64,000 bases of DNA from Agaricus subrufescens. Its lineage: Eukaryota > Basidiomycota > Agaricomycetes > Agaricales > Agaricaceae. The stretch covers positions 2,418,001-2,482,000 of the forward strand of contig CM057059.1 in the NCBI GenBank assembly GCA_029945375.1, written 5' to 3'. The notes under the pieces were generated by a model. The model had not been told where the DNA came from. It made no database searches and was given only the letters and a program-made list of their open reading frames with translations. Positions 9,870 to 22,799 of this stretch are shown here, in pieces. Every line of letters begins with the position of its first letter. Positions within the stretch are counted from its first letter, which is position 1. A program made the translations under genes and the position numbers.

Positions 9870-12826
9870 TCAGTGAGTACGGTCATAGAACACTCTACCT
9901 CGACGACCGTCATGATGGGCGCCGTTCGTACGTCTGTCCGAGCTCCTGTTTTCTAGGCCTCCGAGTAGGCCTCTATTCCTATTTTCCAGGTAATTTGAAC
10001 CCGTGTTAGTATGGAAGTTGTGACGACGCAAGGGCCCGTTGCTCATGTATTCATTGCCATTAGCGGGCCCACCCGCAACACCGGGCACATAGAGGGCGCC
10101 CCTGTTATGAGAGCTGCGCTCTTTCCTCCTCAGGTGAGTCGGTGCAGGAAATGGTTCCGGTAACCCTTGTTCAGGACCGTTGGAATAGAAAATCTTTGGT
10201 CGCCATTCCTCTCGCTCGTCCATGATACACGAATTCTTGAATTTCTCGACCAACGCTTCCTTCCCTCTGATAAAGCTATCTGAGACTAAATTCAAAAACA
10301 TAGGGCAACCAGCGACGTACTGATAGTTGGCGTAACTCATCTGAAGCACCTTCTCACTTGAAAACATGTTCCTGCACCAAGAGTGTCAAGTCGAACTCAT
10401 GCCAGTATATATCGCGACCTACCATTTGACACCAAGCCTTCGCTTAGCAAACCTTAGCATATCCTGGACACGAATGAAATTTACGAATGCATATCCAACA
10501 TTGCATCCTATCAAACCAAAAAGTGAGCACATCTCGGCATCAAAAACACAGCAGCGGCATACGCACCATTTTTGAAGTCCATCCGGAGATAGAGGAAATC
10601 AATCTTTCGCGGACAAACGTCATTAATATATTGAATCAAGTCCTTGGCGGTCATCTTATTGGGAATATTCTTGATCATGACCGTAGTCCGCGTATCAAGA
10701 CCTTCTTCAATACGAGCTATATTCAAAAAGTTTCGATCGTTAACGTTGGAAGCCGCAGTAGTCAATCTTAAGCTCCCATCAAGGTCGGAGGAAGGAGGGG
10801 CTTCGGTCGGATTATTCGTAAATATTTTGGGGTTTGAAGTAATAACAGGAGGCTCAGCAAAGGAATTGGAGTGGACATGGAGGGCGGGAGAGATGGACGG
10901 AAAAACCAGTTCTGTCGGAATGAAGTTCGTGCATGGCATCTGGTCCGGGTAGCGGTGTTCTGCGGGAACCACAGGAATAGCCGGTATGAATGCTGGAGTA
11001 AACATCTCAAGGTTATTCCCAGAACCAGGCGCCAGCATATTTGGATCAAATGACCAGCCCACATTGGGGAATGAGGCTTGTGCATCGTATTCACCAGGAG
11101 CGGCAAAGATTTGGGGGTTGGGAGGGACTGGGAATAGCACTGAATTCGCATACGGGGGGTTAAAATGGTTAAACTGAGGCCGAATTGTTAGAGAGTCGCT
11201 GCCTTTCGAAGGACAATAACGACACTCGGCGACTGAACAAGTTTGTTGAGCTTCCCACCGCTTGGGAGCCAACACCAGCTCTGAGCTAACTTCATCAGCC
11301 GGGATTTCGTTAGCTTCTTGTGTTGGAGTGGAAGAAGAGTCGTTGAAGTCAAAAGAGGTGTAAAAAATAGTGGGAGAAGGTGCTTTTGCCCGACGATCGG
11401 AAGGTCGGGGTGGTGGCGACGACGACGACGTTTCGTTTCCGGCGCTCACAGCACGGGGCCTAGTGCGGGTGATACGCCCCACGGATCGACCACGCATCTT
11501 GTAAACCTCACCCATGCCGCTAACCTCAGGCATCAACTTTGGAATATGCGACTCGCTGGCGGACTGCTGGTGGCTTGACAAGGGCGTGTCAGAACGTTCC
11601 TGGCATGCTCGATCATGGGGGATATCAAGAGTATCATCCGCTCCTTGGGTGTGCGAAGGAACGCGGCCACTTGTAGTCAACTTCATACCAAACATTGTTT
11701 GGCCGTCGAGGGAGCTATATGCCTCGTTGGCATCTCTCACGTCAAAAAATTCAACGAAGAAACGCTGGTGCGCACTTAATAAGCCCCCAAATGAAACGTG
11801 AAAAAAGTGAAGCCCACCTGATCTCCACCTGTTGGTGATTCTGCCTTGAAAAGCCTAAGGCCTCCATACGACCCCAAAATTTTGACTAGAAGATAAGCGT
11901 CAAGGTCTTTCTGGGTTAAGCCGGTATTTTGAGAATCAGTTTCTTCGGCAGCATCTACCGAAAGCACAAAGGTTCCATCAGTTGTTGCAAGGAAGTTGGA
12001 GCTGCCAATAGTCTATCACAGAAATTATTGAGTAAAATCTTGATGACATGTCGGGTGAGCTGACCTTGGCCAGCTCCTCCGCGGTGATGAAGCGGCAACG
12101 GAACCATGCTTGCTTGCCGTCTGGCGAGGTCTCCTCACCCACGCAGGCCACAAATACGCCGTCAGTGTTCTGGGACAATACAGATTTCGCGGCAATCGCG
12201 TCTCGGACGTCATAAAACGCTAAAAACAGAGTGCCCGTAGTCTTCATGTGTCGGAGAAAAAACCCCTTGATGCAGCTGGATTCCTGTATGCCAGCATCAA
12301 TAATATGGTCCGGCTGGGAAGTACACTTGGAATTTCGCCGAGAGGATATATGACTAAGAGCGTCCGTAACAGCACGCTGCACGGTAGTGGGGGAGGCCGT
12401 ACGAGAAACATTTTCTAACTACCGATTTGAGTCATCAGCACGGAGAAACTCGAGGAACGAGAGGATAATTTAATTTACATGGAGGAAGCGCGTAGCTTCG
12501 GGTTCGTGCTGCTCTTGTAAAACGAGGATTCTATCTTCAGGCCGCCCGTCAGTAGGGTCGGAGCTGGCGGCGGTCCTAATGCTGGAAGACGGAGTGAGAG
12601 GGGGTGTCAGCAGGTGCTGAGATTGCTCGCGATCGTTGCGTTGGCGTCTACGCGCGGGCAAAGGAGAGGCTTTGATGGAAATGTGGCGGGTGTCGTTGGC
12701 TTTGAGGGAAACCTTGTCCGGAGAGGGTAGCGGGAGACCCTCGGGAGATTTGGACGCTGAACTCTGCAGCGCCGCTGGGGTAGAAGTGTCCGACTTGTGC
12801 TGAGGGCTGGGGGAGACGGCAGACAT
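9870..12826 (-). CDS. mei2: Mei2-like RNA-binding protein
   Basis: Homologue of fission-yeast Mei2, an RNA-binding switch for meiosis. Seven exons (12826-12479, 12418-12065, 12012-11818, 11764-10567, 10507-10423, 10371-10321, 10266-9870) join in phase to 875 residues. The N-terminus is low-complexity (Ser/Pro). Exons 2-4 hold RRM-like parts, including TGTLFLAFYDVRDA and FFVEFFDVRDANEAY. The diagnostic C-terminal Mei2 RRM starts at TTVMIKNIPNKMT and continues through FLYLRMDFKNGCNVGYAF, MSYANYQ, GKEALVEKF and WRPKIFYS. The C-terminus is basic. Intron 6 (10267-10320) is 54 bases and stop-free, so its retention would insert 18 residues into the RRM. It is divergent from bS6m. Confidence 0.91.
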
Positions 12827-13520
12827 GATGGGAGGACGGGAGTGGGGGGGAAGCCTGTGGCAGAGTTGAGTTGAGAAGAGGAAAGGCGGTGGAGTACGGA
12901 CCAGATGTTAGGAAGAGAAGGAGAGTGTTGGAGGCGGGAAGGCGGAAGGGACTTTGTGGGATCTGGGCGAGGAGAGGAGGGCATGGGATCTGCGGAGGAT
13001 CGCGAAAAGGATGTAACGGGGTTTATAGAAAAAGAGGGAATGCCGTGCTCGTTAATTGACTGCTTAATTGACGCCCTCGACTTCCTTGCCTGGACCCATC
13101 AGATACGAAGTCCCCGTCGCCTCCACGCGGATCTCGCCCTCTTCTGATGCTCAGCGTCGCCAGGTCGATCCAGAGCCACGCAGACAGCAGCTCAAGCTGT
13201 TGCGCGCGCGCAGAAACATAGCCATGACACCCAGTAAAAGCCGGCGACACCAGACGATTTCCGTAACCAGACCAGAGCACCGACAGAGACAAAGACGTGA
13301 CTGGCACGCAACGGGCTGTTACATTGCTGTTTTAGGCTCGAGGCGCCCGTATGAGGAGCATTGCTGATATTCCGATGAGGCGGGGCCGTCGAAAGAGGAA
13401 GGCGACTTGATTGCCTCGAGCTTCTTTCCTATCTCTGATCCCGTCACCCGCCCGGCCCTCGCACGTGACCCCGCTCTTTTCAGCTCCTCTCGAGGCTCGC
13501 GTCAAGTCCTCCGTCGAAAC
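12827..13520. other. Intergenic between divergent mei2-like and bS6m genes
   Basis: About 0.7 kb separates two divergent start codons, so it holds both promoters and leaders. The left half is GA-rich on the plus strand. Open frames here (for example 12871-13147 plus) are low-complexity and match nothing I know. No RNA gene is visible. Confidence 0.45.
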
Positions 13521-14003
13521 ATGCCTCTCTACCAAATGATATGTATTGCTGCACATGTCTCGGAATACGTAAGTCTCTCTCCCCCATGTCCCGCGCATAC
13601 ACCCACCCCCAGCCCAGCACCACATCCGGGCCCTTGTCCAGCAATCAGCCCAACAAATCATGCACGGCGGAGGTGTCGTCCGCAAGATTGAATCATGGGG
13701 TACGCGGCAACTACCCCAGCGCATGAAAAAGAAGCGTACGAACGCTTACGAACAGATTGGAGAGTATGTCCCTCACCCCATCTATCCTTCCTACCATTCA
13801 CGCATTTGCCCAGCTACTGGTCACTTCACTGTGACGCCAGCCCTCAAACCCTCCGTTCCCTGAACAATTTCATGCGCCGTGATCCCCGTGTCCTACGGTG
13901 GACAGTTCTCAAACTCGGAGACCGTGTCGAGGACGTGGCAAGGGAAGGCCGCAAACTCCTACACCCCCCAATGGAGTCAGCGGCAGAGGCAGTCGACCTC
14001 TGA
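13521..14003 (+). CDS. MRP17: Mitochondrial small-subunit ribosomal protein bS6m
   Basis: Structural protein of the mitochondrial small ribosomal subunit, homologous to bacterial S6 and yeast Mrp17. Three exons (13521-13568, 13618-13763, 13814-14003) give 127 residues. It opens with MPLYQMICIAAH, the usual first strand. GGVVRKIESWGTRQLPQRM follows, then IGDYWSLHCDASP, and the conserved end strand MRRDPRVLRWTVLKLGD. Both introns are about 50 bases with normal GT-AG sites. The gene ends 123 bases from the stop of the convergent HAD gene. Confidence 0.93.
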
Positions 14004-14126
14004 TCGGGCATACACACCACTACTCCGAATTCGACCTCGGTATTAACTGTACCACTCTTTCAGTCGGTGTCAAGACAACTTTTGGATTCCTCGTAGTATT
14101 AATATTACTCAATTGCCATAGATAGA

Positions 14127-15220
14127 CTAATATCCGATGGATTCATCACGATGCATCCCATTCTTCGCTCTGACTAACGAAATCACCGCTTCTAACTTTT
14201 CGATTACTTCTATCCCTTCCAGGCATTCGTTTGCCTCTTTGCTTGCCTGTTCGCCGTCTGGACCGGTTCTGCGAAGTAAGACACCATGCAATCCGGCTTC
14301 TGTCGCCCCGCGGAAGTCACTACGTTCGCCTGTCAGTGGCCATGTACGATACATGTTTATCATGTCACCTACCAAACAAGTTCATCCCCGACATGTATGC
14401 ACTCGCTCGGTAAAAAAGAATTTCCCGTATCGTTCGCTCGCGTGAGAGCCCGTTCAAAGATCAATCGAGAAGGTTTCTCTATACCCTCTTCCTCGCTAAG
14501 AACGACTGGATTGAGATACGACGGAAAACCCAGGTCTTGAAGCACAGACCCTATATAGCATTACAATCGGCCATCAAACGCTTTACTGACCGGGGGGCGG
14601 TCACTTACGAAGACGAGAGTCGCCATTGCTCACCACAGCCGTTGCCATATTAAGTTCTTCGTGCAAACACTGTACTAATAACTCGTATCTGATGTGAGCG
14701 TTTTCTTTCATGGAACCCAGATCCGACTCACTCGTAGGTATCGCGTCTTCGAAGGCCGCATAGCCTTCACCGGAACTGAATCGTTTGAGAAGCTTGCGTA
14801 CTATTTCACATAAAGACGCATCAAGAGCTGTTTCCACACACAGTGTCGAAAGGCGAACAGTCAATAACTCGATCACTTCCGACGGAGTGGTGTTTGCACA
14901 ACTACACACCTCGTGTGTCAGCACCTGCACCTAGAGCTGTCCGACGGACAACTTCTTTCCACCACACATCCGCACCCTGATTATATGCGGGCCTCTCCAC
15001 CTGAACTTCTCTCAAGGCTTCGGGAAGGTGACGATTGATCAGACTCGGTTTTATAATGAATGTAGGCAGGTGACATACCAACCTTGAAGGAGCGCTTTAT
15101 GGAACTCGGTTCTAGTCTGCCTAAGAATGGCGCAAATACTTCTGAGTATTGGACGTGGATCGGACGACGGGGTGTGATAATGGTATGCAAGGCATCGAAT
15201 GTAACGAGCCGTATGACCAT
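14127..15220 (-). CDS. HDHD3-like haloacid dehalogenase hydrolase
   Basis: HAD-superfamily phosphatase of the HDHD3-like group. Six exons (15220-15079, 15017-14910, 14827-14732, 14674-14609, 14550-14373, 14319-14127) join in phase to 260 residues. Motif I is VTFDALHTI, with the family's Asp but not a second DxD Asp, as is usual in this group. The cap region contains KVALREVQVERPAYNQG and WWKEVVRRTALG. Motif II is AVVSNGD, motif III includes the Lys of GIEKPSR, and motif IV is HVGDELVCDFRGA. The natural substrate is unknown for these fungal members. The exon 5/6 junction falls inside motif IV, and only the acceptor at 14320 keeps the frame. Confidence 0.9.
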
Positions 15221-17346
15221 TGTCGGGAGGTATTATTATCAGACGCACAGCCACCGAGTTATATAGCACCCGTGCATTCTCGTAAGTAACCTTGTTCAAT
15301 CCGGCAGTATGGTCTCTGAAACTTTGTTCGTTAACTCCCTGCACCTTCCTAACAAATGTATACTATGCGCTCATTTCCGTTTTAGCGCGCACCTACCACT
15401 TCTGGTTTGGGGCATTTCACCGTCAACATTGGGAAACTGGAAGAGCGTGATACCTCGAAGGTAACATCGCCCAATAGCAACCATGCGGGACAATGTGAGT
15501 TTTTTAAATCCTAGCCTGATCAAGAACAGTTATACGAGGTTATAAATAAAATGCTGCCATTCCATTCCTCGACAGATGGCAACTGGCGAAAACCCATGAT
15601 CAGGACGTACATCGGGACCTATTCTAGGGTGCAAGGGTGCAGAGTGCATCGAATTCAGGCAATACGCCAACGATTTCCATCCTCGAAAACGCGTTAACGA
15701 CGAACATTTAATACACGCAGACTAGCGCTACAACAGCTGGTACATATCTATATCCTTCTTCGGCCGATCTACTACATATCTCCTCAAGTTACAGGGTATT
15801 TATATTACGCATAACTAATCTTCTCTCACTTTCTCGACCGATATGGTCAAAAGAACTCAGCCATATCCATGGGTCCTATCCCTCCGCACATGAATTCGCG
15901 TCTTTCCGTCTTGGATGAAAGAAGTCGTTTTTAGGAAGGCCACTTCAGGAAGTTAAGTTGACTATATATTTGAAGTTATATATATATATATATAATTGAC
16001 CTTCTTAAATCACCCCAGTACACTGGTGCCCCCCCGTGTCATTTCAATTCAATGGACATGCCTCTTTCCTCCGCTCATCGACGTCAATACGTCAGTTCTA
16101 GGCTGTTTCCAGAGGCCTGTCGAGTCGCTGTAATGCATCAGTCCACTATCCCTCTTTTTTGGTTTTCCTTTATATATTCAAGCTTGTACCCTTGCGTTTA
16201 CTTTTTAACAACTCGACATGAAACAATTTTTCCTCCTTCAGTGCACGGGAATGTCGATCGACCTTACGCGCGCTGGGCAACATTGTCAAATTGTCTAATT
16301 CCGGGCGTAGATTCGATTTAATTGACTACTGAACATGTTGGCACAGAAAGCCAAGGGATCATGTACTCAGGTGTTTATCTCATTTTCTTTTCCTTATAAA
16401 TTTATGGACCGCCTCACTGGTTTTGAAGACCACCTGTTGTTGAAATCCAACAAAGCGGAGCAATTTAACTGCTAGAGTGATCACAAGAGCAAGTATTACA
16501 TGCTGACCGGTGACGCATTGGAAGAGCTACCCTACAGCGTGCAGGGTGACCTTCAGGTACTGCCACGAACTATACAACCCAACCCTTCTCTAACTGGTGC
16601 TGTTGCAATAGAAAAAGTTTTCGCGGTCATAAAGGGCCGGGAATTTAATGCCTGCTTCAAAGTTTACAAAGGAATCGAGGAATAGAAGTTCAAAAGGTAA
16701 TCATCCATATCGCGGGTTCTCTCACGAACACCAACCACCCCGAGTGCACTCGTGAATAATCAAACTCATATTCATGATAACAACAGAACGATTTAATTGA
16801 CTACTGAACATGTTGGCATTGAAAACCCAGGGATCATGTACTCAGGTGTTTATCTCATTTTCTTTTCCTTATAAATTTATGGACCGCCTTACTGGGTTTG
16901 AAGACTGCCTGTTGTTTGAAATCCAACAGAGAGGAGCAATTTAACCGCTAGAGTGATCACAAGAGCAAGTATTACATGCTGACCGGTGACGCATTGGAAG
17001 AGCTACCCTACAGCATGCAGGGTGACCTTAAGATACTACTACGAACTATACAACCCAACCCTTCTCTAACTGGTTCTGTTGCAATAGACACTTTTTCGCG
17101 GTCATAAAGGGCTGAGAATCTGATGTCTGCTTCAAAGTTTACAAAGGAATCGAGGGATAGAAGTTCAAAAGGTAATCATCCATATCGCGGGTTCTCTCGC
17201 GAACACCAACCACCCCGGGTGCACTCGTGAATAATCAAACTCATATTCATGATAACAGCCGAAACTGTGTGACTGATAATGCTATCGTACTTAAAGGGTA
17301 TTAAGTTCCCATTTTTTAGTCCCGGTCAACGTGGATCAGATGAGAT
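15221..17346. other. Gene-free region with tandem duplication
   Basis: The region lies between the HAD gene start and the SND1 stop. It contains a short (TA)n run at about 15980-15995 and the 475-base tandem duplication listed separately. No conserved frame is found. A 61-codon frame at 16500-16685 in the first repeat copy is broken in the second copy, so it is not a conserved gene. Confidence 0.55.
16315..17264. repeat. Direct tandem duplication, two copies of about 475 bases
   Basis: Copy 1 runs from about 16315 to 16789 and copy 2 from about 16790 to 17264. Both open with GATTTAATTGACTACTGAAC and close with AATCAAACTCATATTCATGA. They share long identical blocks, such as the one around CTGACCGGTGACGCATTGGA. 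Differences are scattered substitutions and small indels, so the duplication is not brand new. Near the end of copy 1 is the 10-base palindrome GAGTGCACTC; copy 2 has one change in it. No coding frame is shared by both copies. Origin is unknown: a simple tandem duplication or a remnant of a repeat family. Confidence 0.88.
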
Positions 17347-20300
17347 TCAGTCATCCTCCTCCACATCTCCAAGCTCAAACATTCCAAAGCGATCTTTTTT
17401 AGCCCCAACAACAGCTTCCTGGAGTCTCTTGACAACCTGCGGGTAAGATTGAAGGTACTTGCAACCTTTACGGTCAATGGACGCAAGCCCTTCCCTAACG
17501 AGGTTGGCATTAATTGACCAGTAAGGGTCTTCAGCTGCTGCAGAATCTGAAGGGTCAATCAGACGAAGATGAAGTAAAGCTCCTTCTTTCTGATCAATAT
17601 TAGCAACAAGTTTGCGCCCTTCACAAAGTTGACGGAAGCGATCGACAGCCTCATGATGATATTCGCTCTTCTCGCTCACGAGTTTAACAAAACTTCGAGA
17701 AACAATGAGTTCGACCCCTTTGGAGTGCTTTAGTAGACTTCGTACCTTAGCCTGGCATCTTGAGCTTGTCCTGGCAGAGACCGGAACTTGGGATCCAAGG
17801 GACGGATATTGGAGAAGGGTATTGTATCTTGGTTTCCGTAGTCGATGAACATCACCTCGGCTTCCTTTTTCACGGGCGAAGCACGACGAACTTTAGCTCG
17901 GTACCACGCTCCATCTGAGAATTTTGCTGACACCAGGTCACCACCTCTTGGAGCAAAGCCGGGTGGGATAGTCACAGCCCCACTGTGGTGTAGGCTGAAC
18001 TCCTTCATGAGCTTTTCCAAGGAAGCAATACCTAAAAGCCCTCAGTCAAACCTAAGGTTGTAGATGTAGCATCAAGCTTACCTTCCGTATTGAGGATCTG
18101 GACAGAGAAAGTGAGGTCATTCCTGGGCCTCACATCGCTAACAATGACGTCGAGGTACTCAGACTTGAGTGCTGTATCGCTTTCTTCAGGCTGAGCCGCT
18201 GCCTCATTCTCCGCTTCCTCGTCATAATTACTCCAGATCTGCATGTGAATGGGTAAATCATTCTAAGATGGCGAGGTGTACAACGGCTTACATGACGCTT
18301 TTCCTTTTTCGCTTCAGCCTGTACATTGAGCTATGAGTTAATATTCAGAGTATTACAGGCAGGGCATACCTCAGCATCGTACAACTGGCGCGACCAGGAA
18401 AGATTATCCGCAGAGAAGGAGTGTATAGTGGCTAAACCTTGTTGGACAAGTTCAACGGCAGCATTCTCCGTCTTCTGGAAATAAAGAGCCCCGATAAATC
18501 CGCCTGACTTGTCTGTGGCGTCGACTTCAAACTCGACATCACGCTGCATATATCTTCTTGTTGCAAATTCTAAGGATTCATTTCCATACGGCTCCGTCTT
18601 CTCGGAAGTATTGCGGGCGGTGCGCGGTGCGCGTATACCTGTTAACCAAGCGTGAACACTTGATTCGTAACTTATTCACTAGTTACACTCACCTCCAAGC
18701 ACTAGAGTTAAGACTTGATTATCCTTAGGAAGGAACAGCCTTCAAACATATAAGATAAGGTGCCGCCTTATTCAGGATGAACCTTACTTGAATCGTGATC
18801 CAGCTGAAATGTAATCCACAACGGCTGGTATCCGACCTAGGCGTTTGAAGCCACTCAAGAATGTGCTTGCGCGGTTGCTCGTCTAGAAAAATTTCGGACA
18901 GGTGTACCAGTTGGGCTTGGTAGTTCTTACCTCCGATATGTTCAGCGGTTGTTTTGGAGCGGCCACTTCCTTGCCCGAGTGGATGCCACGGGTAGCTGTC
19001 AGAGCGCTACGAAGACACAGGTAATCAGTCAAAGTCTATGTATGCTAGTAGCCTCTTACGCTTGCTCAGCAGCCATCAATTTATCATAGTCCGGGGACCT
19101 ATCTTCATCATCACGTTTGTGGCGAACAACACCTGCCAACCCTTTCTCGATCAATTGCTCGGCGATATTCCTACCAGAATGATCACATTCCTTAGATGAC
19201 ATCAATCAAAAGTCGGGACACACATACGCATTATGCCCTCCATAACGGATTGTTGCACATTCACGCTCATCAAAGTCGCCTTCACGTGGACGAACAAAGT
19301 CAATTGTCACTTTGACATGTTTCCCGATTAGTTTTTTGCGTAAGAATTCCTTCGCTTCTTGGGCGTAGAATGCTTGTCGGGGATCTGATAATCTTAGGAA
19401 GGTCTTTTGTCAGGATGATGAAAATAGAACAATCATAAAACTCACTTTGGACCCCGGGTCGAACTTAATTGTAAACGATGTTCTTTACCGTCCTTGTCTA
19501 CAATTGAGATCTGATCACCACTCCAAATGCGGATGACTGTGGCGTCAAAAATTTTCGGTGGCCCACCGCTGGCAGGTCCCGTAGAAGACACGTTGGAAAC
19601 AGGAATATTAGCGTACAGGTTGATACGCTTCTCCTTTGCTATTTTTTCTGCAGCCCGTAAAGGCTCCATACCTCCACCAGCAAGAATGCCAGCATGCCAA
19701 TCAACAACGCGGGCCAAGCCAGCCTGAACAAGGACTTCTGCGATATTTCCGGCAGGATGAATGACTTAATAAAATGTGAGGAGCAATTCTTATATCTTGA
19801 GAACGGCGGCTCATCTCACCATTTCCAATAAACACGGTTGCCGCTACTGGCGCTGGTGGGTTGGAACCAGTTTGGAAGGGAGTTGCGCCAGGCGTCGGGA
19901 CGGACAGAATCTGAACACGAACGAGCCTTTGTAAAAGGCGGACCTCGACGAAGAATTTTGCCTTAAAGAGGTGAATGAGTTTAATCCAAGTAAGCGAACT
20001 TCCGAACATACCTCTTCTCCCCACTTCTCGGAAGCTTCGCCTTGTTTTGATGACGAGCGGGGGCAACGCACACCCGCTATAGAAATGTTAGCGAACTGTT
20101 GATCGCCACCGGGCAACAGGAGTCGAACTCGGAGGTTGCTTCCGTCCCGGACTTGCTCGACAATGGCTATATTTCGATCATTACAAACTGGTCGTACTTG
20201 CATCATGTTGACACTCACCGTCAATATGCTTTCCTTTCCACTCTGCCAAGAAAGCCTGTGGATCTTCTGGCATCGTATAATTAACCTGGCGTGCCTGGTA

Positions 20301-21005
20301 GGAACTTGTTGAGATTTACCACCATGTCTCCAGTCTCCTGTCCACTTACTTGAGGGCCATGCGGGTTCCACAAACCCTTTCCAGCAGCCTTGGCCTCTGC
20401 CTCGAGATCTTTGCGTCCTTGGTCTTCCGGAGTTGGTTCTCTTTTACTCTCTTTGAGTTTAGCCCAGCCATTTTTTAAGATTTCGGACGCAAGATCAACC
20501 CCATTGATTTCGGCAACAACAATATCGCGAGGTACGTCGTCATTTGAAGGGAGCGAGTGGATGGATGTGAAGGTGACATCTTTGCCAACCGCCAGAGCTC
20601 GGAGGAACTCGCGTGACTCGTATGCCCATGGCTACAGAACATCCCATCAGCAGATTTTTGGGAATATCCAATACCGGGCACTACCTCATCCTCCCTTGAC
20701 TGTGTTCCGAGCCTCGGAGCAACTAAATCAGCCAAGTGTATGACGCTGATGACGGGGGTTTAGATACTATTAATTCTCATGCTTGGTCAGGCCTACCGTT
20801 CCTTGGCAAGTTGTCCTTGAGCGCGAGCACGAAGAACTAAAGAATCTCCAGAGATAACAGCTAGAATTATGAAATTAGATTTAGTGCTGATCGCCAGTGC
20901 GGAACGAGGTTGATAAAAGATAGCTACATTTGCAGACCTAGACATGATGATCAATTTTGCACAAGTAAGGTACAGCGAACACGGACATACCGCTTTCAGT
21001 GACAT
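17347..21005 (-). CDS. SND1: Tudor-SN / SND1 nuclease-domain protein
   Basis: Staphylococcal nuclease domain-containing protein 1, a cytoplasmic RNA-binding protein with repeated SN-like domains and a Tudor domain. I follow about 19 exons. SN repeat starts are visible at [48 protein letters not shown] and [14 protein letters not shown] Tudor domain follows with [18 protein letters not shown] and [12 protein letters not shown], then a half SN domain ending in EEDD at 17347. The start is the oddest part: exon 1 is 15 bases (21005-20991), exon 2 only 10 bases (20937-20928), then exon 3 from 20860. This gives MSLKAVCKSVISGDS, which fits the family. Starting at the in-frame ATG at 20945 without introns gives a divergent N-terminus. 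Confidence 0.94.
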
Positions 21006-21264
21006 TTATCCAAGAAAAGCAAAACAAAATTTGAAAAGCAACGTGTACAGCAGCTTGCACTTTTTCAGTGGCATCGTGGAACTGCAGGCAACTTTTACCT
21101 TTTTGTCATGTGACACAGGGACGACGAACACCAGAAGATCAATTTCAGCAAACGAGTAAATATGTCTCTAACAGTGTTACGTCTATGGTATTAATACAAC
21201 TCTAGTAGTGATGTCTCCGAGGTATATTACAACGTCCCATAGCAGCGGAAAGGATGTGCCCTCA

Positions 21265-22799
21265 TTAAGTTCGTGTATACGTCAGTCTTTGACGGACGGA
21301 TTGCAGCCAGCGCCGCAATAGAGGACCTCGAGGTATCGAGGGTACGGGATTAGGAGATGTCAACCGTAGCCACTCCTTGGGATTGGGTATATTGTGTAGG
21401 ATCCAAGGGTGATGCTGGCAAGTGGTATCAGTTCGTGGACATGGAATAAGGTCATTAATGCCCTCACTTTGAGACAAGTCAATGAAGCGCGACTAAGGGG
21501 ATTCTTCTGTAACATTGAATCCAAAAGAGTGACGACAGCATATCCCTCCTTTGATGCATCCTTCGGACGTCGACCCCCAGTGACGATTTGGTCTACAGCC
21601 ATCGTCGTGTCTACATCCCAATCCTGTGTACATATTTGATTGTACAACATCCATTCATTGTGATGGACATTATCATTGCAGGATGATGGTACATTGAACG
21701 GAGTGTGTCCAAATAGGAAGCAGTAGAATGTAACACCAAGAGCCCACACATCAAGTGCCTCTGTTATAGGCGGGCGAACCTTTGGCATAGTGATTTTTTC
21801 GCTCATAGTAATAGAAGAGCGACTGGAGTCCAATCCTGACGCACCGTCATGCTCCGAGTTATCAAACCATACGACTTCAGGTGCAAGAAAGTTAGGAGTA
21901 CCCAACGTCCTCTGCAAGTCTGAATCCGGAAATAGGATGGCGTCTTCGGGGGTAGGCTGTGCGTCGGACTGTATCACCGAACGTCGGACACTGTAATGAG
22001 AGACTCCAAAATCGATGATCTTGACTATTGTCCTTTCGGCGTTATATAATAGATTTGCGGGCTTGATGTCACGATGAATTATACCTAGTGAATGCACTGC
22101 TGCACAGCTTGGTTAAGGGGAAATTAAAACTACCATTGGCTACGCACGGTATTCGAGGCCCAATAATATGTCTCTCATGATTCGCCGCGTCTGCTCAATA
22201 CGGAGTAACGGCTGTTTACTTTCATTAGCCCACTGCACCGGTCCTCCGGAACAGTATTCCATTACTGAATATGAAATGTCATCCCTATATCGATGAGAGG
22301 GCGTCGAGCTACGCACTCAGGAATATTTTTTCCTGCTGGGGATCATCTATTACCTCCATAAGCCGAACGATGTTGGGGTGGTGACATTTCTTCATAATTG
22401 CAATCTCTTTCCGAATGCTGTTCTCAGTGCTGTTTAGCGGGTAAGGCCTCTCAGATGAACCAGTCTCGTTCTGCTGGTAATTTCTTCTGAGAAGTTTCAT
22501 TTTGTCGCGGGGACTGCTGCGTTTGACAGCCTTGATGGCCTAGAGGACGTCAGGGCTGCGGCGGCAACGCACACATTTAGGTGACTCACCACTTTCTGGT
22601 CCGAATTGTTCTCGACGTCGCATAAGTAAACCTCGCCGTGAAGTCCTTTGCCTATCCGACTGCGTTTTGAATATTGATTGATTTTACGTTTGCCCTTGCC
22701 AGAGGTCCAAAGCTGCGCAGTTACGCGTACGGGTTCGTGGGGGTCGAAGAGTGAATCCCGTGGTAAGGTAGCTTCCCAGGCATTGTGGGGTTGCGACAT
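21265..22799 (-). CDS. CaMKK/Ssp1-like Ser/Thr protein kinase
   Basis: Protein kinase resembling fungal CaMKK-type kinases such as Ssp1, which activate AMPK/SNF1 or CaMK-type kinases. Five exons (22799-22590, 22539-22317, 22264-22148, 22096-21468, 21414-21265) join in phase to 442 residues. The glycine loop is IGKGLHGEVYL and the ATP Lys sits in VAIKAVKR. The hinge is IMEYCSGGPVQW, the catalytic loop HRDIKPANLLY, Mg-binding DFGVSHY, and the activation segment ends GTPNFLAPE. TEALDVWALGVTFYCFLFG is the subfamily-like stretch after it. The C-terminus is short, with WLQSVRQRL possibly a regulatory helix. Upstream regulation cannot be read from the sequence. Confidence 0.93.

Noticed and set aside
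16500..16685. 61-codon open frame in the first tandem repeat copy
   Set aside because: The second copy has indels that break it, so it shows no coding constraint.
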